From NCBI GenBank assembly GCA_029239675.1, contig JARBUM010000012.1:1-59928 (forward strand): a DNA stretch of 59,928 nt. Direction: 5' to 3'. The notes beneath the pieces are model-generated. The model had not been told where the DNA came from. It searched no databases and worked only from the letters and a program-made list of their open reading frames with translations. Positions 37,897 through 46,265 of this stretch are shown in pieces (the first letter of the stretch is position 1; the number at the start of each line of letters is the position of its first letter). This DNA comes from Pelosinus sp. (GTDB lineage: Bacteria; Bacillota; Negativicutes; DSM-13327). The translations under genes and the position numbers were made by a program.

Positions 37897-38490
37897 CTAT
37901 TTCCTCATCTCACAGCCCATCCACATATTTTTCTTGCTCATATGTTCTTGAATCGTATTGAGCATTTCGCCAAATCGTTGGAAATGTATTACTTCTCGTT
38001 GCCATAAAAAGGTCAGCATGTCTTTTACACAAGGATCATCCGTTAGCTCAATAAGATGTTCGTAAGTGACACGGGCCTTTTGTTCTGCCGCCATGTCTTC
38101 TGTTAGGTCGGCAATGGGATCACCCAGACAGGCAATATATTTTGCTGACCAGGGGACACCATTGGCATCTGTCCAAAATAGTCCATGATTGTGCTGTACA
38201 TACTGACTAGCCCATCCAGCCTCTTCAAAATCTCTAGGACTTGCTCCCTCTGTCAGTTTATATACCAAGGCTGCAATCATTTCCATATGCGCTAATTCCT
38301 CGGTGCCGATATCCGTTAGCAAAGCTTTCGCTTGACCTGTAGGCATGGAGTACCGTTGATTTAGATACCGCAAAGAAGCCCCTAATTCACCATCTGGTCC
38401 TCCATATTGAGTAACAACTAGCTTAGCAAAGGCAACATCAGGGCGACTTACTTTTACGGGATGTTCTAATGCTTTTTCATATATCCACAT
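37897..38490 (-). CDS. cotJC: Spore coat protein CotJC (manganese catalase family)
   Basis: 197 residues. MWIYEKALEHPVKVSRPDVAFAKLVVTQYGGPDGELGASLRYLNQRY opens the family. Ligands of the dimanganese site lie in EELAHMEMIAALVYKL and in the second helix pair AAEQKARVTYEHLI with WQREVIHFQRFGE. CotJC forms part of the inner spore coat and has catalase-like architecture. Third gene of cotJABC. The ATG follows GGGGGAATCACATT. Confidence 0.95.
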   Translation of the reverse strand: MWIYEKALEHPVKVSRPDVAFAKLVVTQYGGPDGELGASLRYLNQRYSMPTGQAKALLTDIGTEELAHMEMIAALVYKLTEGASPRDFEEAGWASQYVQHNHGLFWTDANGVPWSAKYIACLGDPIADLTEDMAAEQKARVTYEHLIELTDDPCVKDMLTFLWQREVIHFQRFGEMLNTIQEHMSKKNMWMGCEMRK

Positions 38491-38506
38491 AATGTGATTC
38501 CCCCAT

Positions 38507-38764
38507 CTACATTTGCCATGGCCATGGGCACTCTACCCACTGCCATGGTTCTTTTGAATATCCGCCAAAACCAAAATTAAAAAGGGGTCCAAATTCCTCT
38601 TGATAGGCCATTTTATATTTTTCCAGCATTTCAACAGCGCAATTATAATCGTTGAGTGCCTCTGTATCACAAGGGTGAGTATCTAGAAACAAATTAAGCT
38701 CAATCGCAACAAATTGCATTTCCTGAACCTTTTTTAGCATACATAGCTGCCGTTCACAATTCAC
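38507..38764 (-). CDS. cotJB: Spore coat protein CotJB
   Basis: 85 residues from a GTG at 38764, seven bases after GGAGGT. This start fits the family length (87 in B. subtilis) and avoids the 26-base overlap with cotJA implied by the longer frame to 38809. FVAIELNLFLDTHPCDTEALNDYN and the end WQWVECPWPWQM are diagnostic. Second gene of the operon. Confidence 0.93.
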   Translation of the reverse strand: MNCERQLCMLKKVQEMQFVAIELNLFLDTHPCDTEALNDYNCAVEMLEKYKMAYQEEFGPLFNFGFGGYSKEPWQWVECPWPWQM

Positions 38765-38783
38765 TACTTTCACCTCCCACTGT

Positions 38784-39053
38784 TTACCTTGGTATCGGAT
38801 ACGCTCCATATAAACTAGGGAATAGTGTTCCCTTCCTCAACGCTTCTTGAGGACTAAATGCTTCATCATAACACTGCCATGGAACATATGCATGGGCTAG
38901 CATCATTCTTTTATTTTCACATCCGCATTTAAAATGATCATGATCTTCGTCTTTAAAATTCCACATATTCATTTTCATTCGATCTGCTTCTTCCCTCTTT
39001 TGAGTTTCTTCAGCAATTTCTTCAATAGCTTCTTCAGCTACATCTCTTTTCAT
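38784..39053 (-). CDS. cotJA: Spore coat associated protein CotJA
   Basis: 89 residues. The C-terminal half is the CotJA core: LAHAYVPWQCYDEAFSPQEALRKGTLFPSLYGAY. The N-terminal 45 residues form an acidic, charged extension ending in a HDHFKCGCENK segment with His and Cys residues, longer than in Bacillus. First gene of cotJABC, with a sigma-E-like promoter at 39085-39113. Confidence 0.9.
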   Translation of the reverse strand: MKRDVAEEAIEEIAEETQKREEADRMKMNMWNFKDEDHDHFKCGCENKRMMLAHAYVPWQCYDEAFSPQEALRKGTLFPSLYGAYPIPR

Positions 39054-39084
39054 TTATCCACCCTCCTCTCATACTACTTACTAC

Positions 39085-39113
39085 ATTTTATGTAATGACT
39101 TATTCGCATGTTC
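39085..39113 (-). promoter_or_regulatory. Sigma-E-type promoter of cotJABC
   Basis: Minus strand GAACATG, 14 bases, CATAAAAT. The -10 matches the mother-cell sigma-E consensus CATACAMT at 7 of 8 positions and the -35 at 5 of 7. It ends 32 bases before the cotJA start. Confidence 0.5.
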
Positions 39114-39133
39114 CTTGAAATAAAAAAAACTGA

Positions 39134-39412
39134 TTAGCCATTGGATGGCATAATCAGAAAGGCAAGTATATATAATAGGATGCCCACCCCACGATATAAG
39201 ACTAAGAGAGCCCAGGCTAAGCGAATGAGGCTAACATCTATATTTGTAAAATCACTAACCCCAGCGCATACACCCAAAATCATACCGTGAGCTGGATCCA
39301 GAGTTAGGTGTTTCTGTAATGCTCCATTCATCCCGTTCACATCACCTTGAACAAACTGCCAGGCTGTCAGTGCACTCACTAGATAAGCTCCTATACGAAT
39401 AACACCAAACAA
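39134..39412 (-). CDS. PspC-domain small membrane protein
   Basis: 92 residues. HLTLDPAHGMILGVCAGVSDFTNIDVSLIRLAWALLVLYRGVGILLYILAFLIMP is a PspC domain with its GVCAGVSDF motif and two membrane segments. The first 30 residues are an extra hydrophobic lead (RIGAYLVSALTAW). PspC-like proteins act in envelope stress, but no pspA or other psp gene is near. Role here uncertain. Confidence 0.85.
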   Translation of the reverse strand: MFGVIRIGAYLVSALTAWQFVQGDVNGMNGALQKHLTLDPAHGMILGVCAGVSDFTNIDVSLIRLAWALLVLYRGVGILLYILAFLIMPSNG

Positions 39413-39507
39413 TTACTCCACCTCCATGATTATGTTATCCCTCACATTTACCAATATTATACTTCTCCTCATAAGAAAAAAGCTGATACATCTTTTTAAA
39501 ATACAAA

Positions 39508-39546
39508 GAACACAAAGGAGTTCTGTACAAACTCATCTTTGTGCTC
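39508..39546 (-). terminator. Terminator of FtsW-family gene
   Basis: GAACACAAAG pairs with CTTTGTGCTC (one G-U) across 19 bases, beyond the 39666 stop. Confidence 0.5.
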
Positions 39547-39665
39547 TTCGTATAACTTTGCGACCTTTAGGTTTAACGTTTTTCAGAACTTCTAATAATT
39601 TATCCAAAATAATTTTAAATACTATATTACATTGTGATTATTTTCCATATAATATGATACCAGTA

Positions 39666-40856
39666 TTATTTAACCCGATTTAAGTTTCTGGCGTGCCTAG
39701 CTAATTTCAAACGGGTGCCACGGCTAGTGTCAGGCTCGGCTGCAGGTTCTTGAGGCACAGTATTATCTGCTTGCCGCCCTACGTTCAAAATAACACCAAT
39801 CGCCGTCAGATTAATAATTAGAGACGTACCGCCAAAGCTAATAAAGGGTAAAGGCACGCCTACGACAGGAAATATACCTGAAACCATAGCAATATTAATG
39901 ATAGCCTGTCCTACAACCAAAACAATACCACCAATAGCCAGCAATTTACCTAATCCGTCTGGAGCTTTCAAGGCAATTCGAAGCCCATAATACGCCAATA
40001 AAGCCATGAGGCACAATACGGCTAACGCACCAATAAATCCCATCTCTTGGCAGAGTACTGCAAAAGCAAAATCCGTATGGGCCTCTGGCAAATAATTAAA
40101 CTTACTAGATCCCATACCAAGACCAGTTCCCCAAAACCCACCAGAACCGATTGCCAGTAAGCCTTGTACGGTCTGATAACCAATACCAAGCTGATAGTCC
40201 CAGGGATTTATCCAGGCAGCAATACGCTCTGCCCGATAAGCCGCAGCAAACGTTGCATATATAAATAAGGCAATGCCACCTCCCACTAAGAGTAGCAGCT
40301 GCTGTCTTGGCAATCCAGCAATTACATATAACATTAAACTCACACCTACGATAATAACTGCAGTCCCCATATCCGGTTGCTTTAATACCAAGGCTCCTAA
40401 CAATGCTGCAATATAAAAGGGTAATGACAACAAGGTAATTTTACGTTTACGATCGATGAGAGGTCCTAGGAATCCAGCAGTGATTAAAAGTGCTGTTAAT
40501 TTTGCCAATTCAGAAGGCTGAAACTGAAAACCAAGATTAATCCAGCGGCGAGCACCATTCACTTCAATCCCAATAAAATGGACCGCAATTAACAACCCCA
40601 CCGTCAATAGCATTAACGGGAAAAGGAAACGATTCAGACGATGATAATCAATCTTGCTAATAATAGCCATAGCCACGATACCAATACCAAAGGACAATAA
40701 ATGTCTTTTTATATAAAAATAGCCATCTCCCATTCGTTGCCCAGCTTCTACAAAACTGGCACTGAAAATATTTACCGTGCCAATCATAAATAACAATAGG
40801 GTAATGCATATCACAGCTTCCGTGCTGCTTCGCCATAATTGAGATAACCTGCTCAT
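39666..40856 (-). CDS. ftsW: SEDS glycosyltransferase (FtsW/SpoVE/RodA family)
   Basis: 396 residues with about ten membrane helices. SEDS signatures are present: GARRWINLGFQFQPSELAKL, LKQPDMGTAVI, GIGYQTVQGLLAIGSGGFWGTGLGMGSSKFNYLPEAHTDFAFAVLCQEMGFIGAL and PFISFGGTSLI. SEDS proteins polymerise lipid II glycan strands with a class B PBP. It stands alone, so FtsW and SpoVE cannot be told apart; SpoVE is plausible with a SpoVD-type partner in the same window. The C-terminal tail is basic. Confidence 0.93.
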   Translation of the reverse strand: MSRLSQLWRSSTEAVICITLLLFMIGTVNIFSASFVEAGQRMGDGYFYIKRHLLSFGIGIVAMAIISKIDYHRLNRFLFPLMLLTVGLLIAVHFIGIEVNGARRWINLGFQFQPSELAKLTALLITAGFLGPLIDRKRKITLLSLPFYIAALLGALVLKQPDMGTAVIIVGVSLMLYVIAGLPRQQLLLLVGGGIALFIYATFAAAYRAERIAAWINPWDYQLGIGYQTVQGLLAIGSGGFWGTGLGMGSSKFNYLPEAHTDFAFAVLCQEMGFIGALAVLCLMALLAYYGLRIALKAPDGLGKLLAIGGIVLVVGQAIINIAMVSGIFPVVGVPLPFISFGGTSLIINLTAIGVILNVGRQADNTVPQEPAAEPDTSRGTRLKLARHARNLNRVK

Positions 40857-40989
40857 TTTGCTTCTCCTTCACTACTCGTTAACCCTATTATACAAAATTA
40901 ATTCTCCATACCCAATAGCAATTTGCTATTCCATGAATATTATATAAGGAAATTGGCTATTCAAACTGGGATAAAACCGAGGTGATTAT

Positions 40990-42006
40990 ATGGAAATTCA
41001 GCCTTATCAACTAGTCGTAATTGATGATACGACACATGCTTTGCTCCTTGTTACTGGTCAGCAAGGAGAAATTATCGCTGAGATGCCTTACCCCTCAGAA
41101 TATACCCCCACAGAACTGCTGTTATCACCTGATCAAAGCAAAGTATATTTGCCTGTAATAAAAAACAATGGCAAAGGCGCACTCTTTGTCGGAAATTTGG
41201 AGCAAAAATCTATCTATCGTTTGCCAGTAGAATTACCTCCGCCTACACAATTTGCATTAGCGCCAAAAGGTGATTGTGCCTACATAGCTGATCCACATGG
41301 CAGATTATATTCTCTTACTATACCTACTATGTCTCTAACCACATGGGGAAATCCAGCAGAAGCTGCTTGTGTTGGCCTCGTTGCCGACCATACGGCCATC
41401 TATAGCGTATGGGAACACGATAACCAAGGTACTTTAGCAGTTTTTAGTCCTGGCGGACAGTTGTTACAGGAACATTCTTTGCCAGGGATTCCGACTAACA
41501 TAATTCTTCATAGTGACCAACATATTCTTATCCCGTTTACCAGCACGGCCTTTACTACAGAAGGAGTCATTATTTTTACAATCACAAAAGAAGCTGACAC
41601 TACCTCTGCTATCATTACATCCCAGACCTGTATCTATCCTAAAGATATCAATGCAAGTCCTGCCTATCCTTCCCACATTGCAGCTCTTCCTCATGAACAA
41701 ATTGCTTATGTTGTCAATGAAGAAAGCGCTTCCATTACAGTCATTGATATTGCCAATGCATCCATTTCTCGTCACATTGAGCTTGGCCGTTCTATATCTT
41801 GCCTGCATATTTTACCTGGCAATCACTTAGCCATTGCTACCAGCCATATCTTTGCTGATCTTAGCATGATTGATTTGGAAAATGGACGTTTATTGTCCGT
41901 TACAGATACTAAACGTGAACTTCTGGGCTATATTGCCATTCTACCTAGTTCTAATAGTACTGACAAAGAGAAAAGGCCCCAGGCAACAGAAAAGGACTTG
42001 GTATAG
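40990..42006 (+). CDS. Beta-propeller-like repeat protein
   Basis: 338 residues with repeated units of about 40-45 residues of the form LLLSPDQSKVYLPVIKN, FALAPKGDCAYIADPHGRLYSL, IAALPHEQIAYVVNEESASITVIDI and LHILPGNHLAIATS, typical of YVTN/YncE-like propellers. There is no signal peptide, so it is probably cytoplasmic. GAGGTGATTAT precedes the ATG. It diverges from the FtsW-family gene and ends inside a terminator. Function unknown. Confidence 0.8.
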   Translation: MEIQPYQLVVIDDTTHALLLVTGQQGEIIAEMPYPSEYTPTELLLSPDQSKVYLPVIKNNGKGALFVGNLEQKSIYRLPVELPPPTQFALAPKGDCAYIADPHGRLYSLTIPTMSLTTWGNPAEAACVGLVADHTAIYSVWEHDNQGTLAVFSPGGQLLQEHSLPGIPTNIILHSDQHILIPFTSTAFTTEGVIIFTITKEADTTSAIITSQTCIYPKDINASPAYPSHIAALPHEQIAYVVNEESASITVIDIANASISRHIELGRSISCLHILPGNHLAIATSHIFADLSMIDLENGRLLSVTDTKRELLGYIAILPSSNSTDKEKRPQATEKDLV

Positions 42007-42023
42007 CACCAAGTCCTTTTCTG
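41987..42023. terminator. Bidirectional terminator containing a stop codon
   Basis: Perfect 16-pair stem CAGAAAAGGACTTGGT with its complement around ATAGC. The loop holds the TAG stop of the propeller gene, and the 5' arm encodes its last residues. Confidence 0.85.
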
Positions 42024-42034
42024 CTACCCTGCAA

Positions 42035-43228
42035 TCATTTCGTCAGATTTTTTCCTAATTGCCGGGGCCATTTACCACTCCATTTATATTTAGCATCATT
42101 GTTCTTGGTTTCTACCGTATGGGCGGTAGAGGTTGCATCTTCTTTTACTAGAATAGTATCCTCTTCCACTAGAACCTTTTCCGCGATAATTTTACCTTTG
42201 CTTTCAAAATGGCTATGTTTTTGCTCCTTGATTGCCTTTACTTTACTATTGACTTTTTCTTTCACTACTTCCTCGATATCAGGCTCTCTGTCCTTGGGTT
42301 CAGGGATAAATTCTTCTTCTCGCTCTGGTATGATCATATTGGGTATGGTATCCATATTGCTAAAATCCGATACTTCCGACATCAGAGAAACTTCTTCATT
42401 ACATTCTAACGATGCTAGTGTGGAATTCTTCATAATTCCTTTTTCCATCATAGTCAAAATCAAAAGAAAATGATCGGCTTCACGCCTTACATGATCTGCT
42501 AGCAAGGAAGGAATTAGACCTACTAGCCGACACTCTCTGATCATCTCTTCAGCGGCACGCTTAAAATCTCGAATGCGTAAAACAGCAGCACGAACATCCT
42601 GAAGAAAGCGCTTAAAAGAAGCAACCTCGGGATATCCCTGCAACATACTAGAAAAGTCTCTTCCTTGTAGATAAAGGTCATCAAATTCTTGAGAAAATCC
42701 ATTCGCAGTCTCTATTAGATTTCGTTCAGAAGGATCTAATAAATGACTGATAAACTTCGCATGATCTGCCATAATACGTAACCAAAATACACTTTCCTGG
42801 GCTTTCATGCCTCCAGATAGTGCCATTTTACCGTTTTTAATTTTCTCTAACAAGCGCATAAAATACTCGGCTTCACGAGCCATATGATCCAAAAGCAAGG
42901 GGAAATTATAACCGCCCAGTTTGCACTCTAACATGCGATGTAATAAATCACGCTTAAAAGTATAAAATTCTTTTAATAAGGCCTGAGTATCATTCACTAA
43001 TTCCATGAATTTTTTATCATTTTGTAGTCGCTCTGCACGTGTGCGCAAAGCCCCAAAGTCCTGATAAAAAGACTGGGCCTCATCAATTAAGTCCTCATGA
43101 TCACAAGGCAAGCCAGATTTAATGAATAAGGCATGTTCTTCCATGATTCTTAGCCAGAATTTTACCTCTTCTAAGTTGAGTGGCTCCAAGGGCTCAGGAA
43201 CCATATAAGACATGAGTTGACGCGGCAT
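42035..43228 (-). CDS. Double DUF2935 protein
   Basis: 397 residues from the ATG at 43228, seven bases after AGGGAGAG. Two tandem helical DUF2935 domains are seen, at about 18-135 and 145-270: LEEVKFWLRIMEEHALFIKSGL ... LLDHMAREAEYFMRLLEKI, then QESVFWLRIMADHAKFISHLLDP ... LLADHVRREADHFLLIL. The repeated histidines and glutamates suggest a metal-binding helical bundle. The last 130 residues are charged and low in complexity, ending basic. Found mainly in spore-forming Firmicutes; function unknown. Confidence 0.88.
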   Translation of the reverse strand: MPRQLMSYMVPEPLEPLNLEEVKFWLRIMEEHALFIKSGLPCDHEDLIDEAQSFYQDFGALRTRAERLQNDKKFMELVNDTQALLKEFYTFKRDLLHRMLECKLGGYNFPLLLDHMAREAEYFMRLLEKIKNGKMALSGGMKAQESVFWLRIMADHAKFISHLLDPSERNLIETANGFSQEFDDLYLQGRDFSSMLQGYPEVASFKRFLQDVRAAVLRIRDFKRAAEEMIRECRLVGLIPSLLADHVRREADHFLLILTMMEKGIMKNSTLASLECNEEVSLMSEVSDFSNMDTIPNMIIPEREEEFIPEPKDREPDIEEVVKEKVNSKVKAIKEQKHSHFESKGKIIAEKVLVEEDTILVKEDATSTAHTVETKNNDAKYKWSGKWPRQLGKNLTK

Positions 43229-43341
43229 AGCAACACTCTCCCTTTCTGATCCCACTACACATTTATTACATTCTATGCCGCAATCTGAAATTCTGTCATA
43301 AAAAAATGAAAACTAGGGTTATTATTTTATTCTAGTCTTCT

Positions 43342-44043
43342 TTATGAAAATTTGACTTCACACCGATTGATCGGTGTACCCATACTACTAAATTTCTTCT
43401 CATATTCTGTCATCACATTTCCTTGATAATCACTTTTATGCAAATCAAAGGTTACCTCATTCACCTCTAGATTGCAGGCAGCGAACTGCTCTAAGGAAAA
43501 ATCAAATAAAGGTCTGTTGTCTGTCTTGAAAAATATTTCACCACCGACAGATAAGAGAATCCGATACTTGTCTAAAAAATTAGCATGAGTTAAACGACGC
43601 TTTGCATGTCTAACCTTAGGCCATGGATCGCAAAAATTAATATATAGCCGATCTACTTCACCTGGAGCAAAAATATCTAATACATTATTAATATCAAAAA
43701 CGAGTAGACGAACGTTAGTAAGTCCCTTTTCCCGTACTTTCTGGGCTGCATAGAACAAAACATCCTGTTGAGCTTCTATACCAATAAAATTAACTTCCGG
43801 ATTTTCTTCCGCCAATTGACTAATGAAGCTGCCTTTTCCTGTACCTAATTCAACATAGAGGGGCGCCTTGCGACCAAAAACTTCATGCCAATGCCCCTTC
43901 CGATGTTCATGTACATTGGTTTTCTCTTGATCACTATCCATTCTTATCTGGGATGGAACACCGAAGGGTATCTCTTTTATTACTACAATATCACTATAAT
44001 TTTCTAGTGCCGCATCCACCCACGGCTTTCTTCTCAGTCGCAT
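43342..44043 (-). CDS. trmB: tRNA (guanine-N7-)-methyltransferase TrmB
   Basis: 233 residues. VELGTGKGSFISQLAEENPEVNFIGIEAQQDV is the SAM site, and NFCDPWPKVRHAKRRLTHANFLDKY with FFKTDNRPLFDFSL is diagnostic of TrmB, which makes m7G46 in tRNA. Length is standard. It lies 22 bases after the AcoR-like gene on the same strand and may be co-transcribed. Confidence 0.96.
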   Translation of the reverse strand: MRLRRKPWVDAALENYSDIVVIKEIPFGVPSQIRMDSDQEKTNVHEHRKGHWHEVFGRKAPLYVELGTGKGSFISQLAEENPEVNFIGIEAQQDVLFYAAQKVREKGLTNVRLLVFDINNVLDIFAPGEVDRLYINFCDPWPKVRHAKRRLTHANFLDKYRILLSVGGEIFFKTDNRPLFDFSLEQFAACNLEVNEVTFDLHKSDYQGNVMTEYEKKFSSMGTPINRCEVKFS

Positions 44044-44065
44044 TTTATTCCCACCTATACCTTTA

Positions 44066-45970
44066 CTATTCTTTATCTAGACCAAATTTTTTCAAATATC
44101 TATACAACGTAACACGACTGACATCCAGCATATTTGCCAAACGACTAATATTGCCACCAGCCACTTTCCATGCCTCAACAAATACCTCTTTATCTTCTTT
44201 CCAAGCTGTACTAATACCAGTGTCTCCCATCAAACTAATATCCCGCAAAGCAATTTTATCTCCCTCTGTATTAAAGAAAGCTTGTTCAACAACGCCCTGC
44301 AGCTGTTTGATATTACCAGGCCATTCATAAGACATTAGTAACTCTTTTGCTTCGCTAAGCAATTCCTTAACTGGCATATTATGCTGCTCAGCTAATTCAG
44401 AGATAATATGTTCTGCTAATAGAGGAATATCTTCACGTCGGGCTCGCAATGAAGGAATGCGAATCATGCTTTTGGAAATGATCTCATATAAAGGAGAAAA
44501 GAAAACGCCTTTCTCCGTGAGCCGCTTCAAATCACTATCACAAGCAGCAATAATCCGAATATCAAAGCCACGCTCCACATCTTCACCCAAGCGGCATAAC
44601 TTACATTTTTTTAGAGCCACGGCTAAGCGACTCGCTACTGACGTGGTCATCTTTTCTATTTCATCTAGAAATAAGGTTCCGCCATTGGCCAGCTCCAGCT
44701 TGCCCGGGCGACTTTCATCTCGGTATTGACCGCTGCCAAATAACTCTTCTTCTAGAACTTCTGGTATTATATCACCACATTTTAAAGAAATAAGTGGTCC
44801 AGCGGCTCTGCCACTTGCTTCATGTATGGCATGTGCCATACGTTGCTTACCCGTGCCAGACTCGCCTTGCAATAACAGATGATTATTATTACGGGCTACC
44901 CTGCCCGCTTTTTCCTGCATGGTAATAAAGATAGGTGTTTCTCCTACCATACTGGTCAAACTATATCTAGCCTTATACCCAACTGCATGAGCCACAAGAG
45001 TCCTTAAATCTTCAATTGGCAAAGAGACCGCCACTACGCTTGTTACTGCCTTATCCTGCTCTATAGGCACTACAGTAGTAATATCCTCATATGTTTTTCG
45101 CTGAGTAATCCAGGTTACTTCTTTATTATATGATGGTATTCCCTTGAACCCTTTATACAAGGGCGTATGACGGTAATTTAAGACCACATCATTTAAATTA
45201 GCCAATACATCATTGTTTCCAACAGCATCAATACCTGCCAAGCGGCTCCTCCCTAATTTATTGCTGTATACAACATCCCCCCCTGGGATAATATGGTACA
45301 CAGCAAAAGGTACAGAATCCAAGATAACATGGCGAGCTTCTAGCTGGGCCAACATGGTTAAATGCTGTTCCATGGCATATTTAATACTAAATAGCAAAGA
45401 CACTACTGAGCTATACGGCAAGTCTTCTTGTTCCACGGAAACAATGGTCACAATATACACAAGCTGTCCATCTACCATAATGGGAACAGAGCAGGCGTCA
45501 CCATCCTGACATTCTTTAATCCACATTTCTGGCCCAAACAACAAGAAGGGAGCCTTATGTTCATGAACAATACTAATACTAGATGTTCCGATATCTTCTT
45601 CGGCAAGCCTTGCCCCCTCCAACTCACCAGGACTTTTTTGGAAAAAGGGTAGAGCATAATTTTTAATAACATAGCAATCTTGATCTAATAACAGCAAGCT
45701 TAAGTTATATACATTAAAATGTTCTCTCGTCTCATTGTATAATCCGCTCAAATACTCCATTGCAGCATGATGCAGCTGCTGCCGCCGGCTTAATTCTTCC
45801 TTGCTAAGTTTAATCAAAGGCGGCATGCATTGGGAGGTAATATCTAATTCTTTACTTTTTTGCCAAGACTCGGCTACCCATGGATGTACATTGGGATCCA
45901 TCACACCATCATTAATAAATTTTTGGTAATAGTTTATCAGTTTCTCTTTACTACGCCGCTCTCGAATCAT
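44066..45970 (-). CDS. AcoR-like regulator with degenerate AAA+ domain (no GAFTGA)
   Basis: 634 residues from the ATG at 45970 behind GGAGGTTTAT. A GAF-like domain (about 70-200) opens with the AcoR-type VMDPNVHPWVAESWQKSKE and has EEDIGTSSISIVHEH. A PAS-like region follows, then AAA+ (about 340-560) with Walker A GESGTGKQ and Walker B GGTLFLDEIEK, and a Fis-type HTH NISRLANMLDVSRVTLYRYL. The sigma-54 loop GAFTGA is replaced (ELFGSGQYRDESRPG), and the arginine-finger segment FREDLYYRL is replaced by FFSPLYEIIS. It therefore probably does not activate sigma-54 promoters. Ligand and targets are unknown. Confidence 0.88.
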   Translation of the reverse strand: MIRERRSKEKLINYYQKFINDGVMDPNVHPWVAESWQKSKELDITSQCMPPLIKLSKEELSRRQQLHHAAMEYLSGLYNETREHFNVYNLSLLLLDQDCYVIKNYALPFFQKSPGELEGARLAEEDIGTSSISIVHEHKAPFLLFGPEMWIKECQDGDACSVPIMVDGQLVYIVTIVSVEQEDLPYSSVVSLLFSIKYAMEQHLTMLAQLEARHVILDSVPFAVYHIIPGGDVVYSNKLGRSRLAGIDAVGNNDVLANLNDVVLNYRHTPLYKGFKGIPSYNKEVTWITQRKTYEDITTVVPIEQDKAVTSVVAVSLPIEDLRTLVAHAVGYKARYSLTSMVGETPIFITMQEKAGRVARNNNHLLLQGESGTGKQRMAHAIHEASGRAAGPLISLKCGDIIPEVLEEELFGSGQYRDESRPGKLELANGGTLFLDEIEKMTTSVASRLAVALKKCKLCRLGEDVERGFDIRIIAACDSDLKRLTEKGVFFSPLYEIISKSMIRIPSLRARREDIPLLAEHIISELAEQHNMPVKELLSEAKELLMSYEWPGNIKQLQGVVEQAFFNTEGDKIALRDISLMGDTGISTAWKEDKEVFVEAWKVAGGNISRLANMLDVSRVTLYRYLKKFGLDKE

Positions 45971-46204
45971 ATAAACCTCCATATATTTTATATTTTCTAC
46001 CTATTATCATATCAATTATCCATAATCAGAACGAATTGCTGGCAGAAATCTAGCAAAGCTGCAAATTATAATTGACTTATCTTGTTAAAAATACATATAT
46101 TTTCTGTCTTCTAAAAAAATAATATCACATATTTGAAAAAATCCATAGTTTTCTCACTATTATTATTTCCATCTTTCTCTTTTTACAGCATTATCCCCTC
46201 TCGC

Positions 46205-46246
46205 AAAAAAATTGAGTAGGCAGGCCCGTTTGCCTAACCTACTCAA
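46205..46246 (-). terminator. Terminator of H-NOX receptor gene
   Basis: TTGAGTAGG and CCTACTCAA pair with further inner pairs, followed on the minus strand by seven T. Confidence 0.8.
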
Positions 46247-46265
46247 TAAACTGCACTAGCACTTA

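Noticed and set aside
38765..38809. Longer cotJB reading frame overlapping cotJA by 26 bases
   Set aside because: The GTG at 38764 has a well-spaced GGAGGT and gives the family length, so the extra N-terminal residues are probably not translated.
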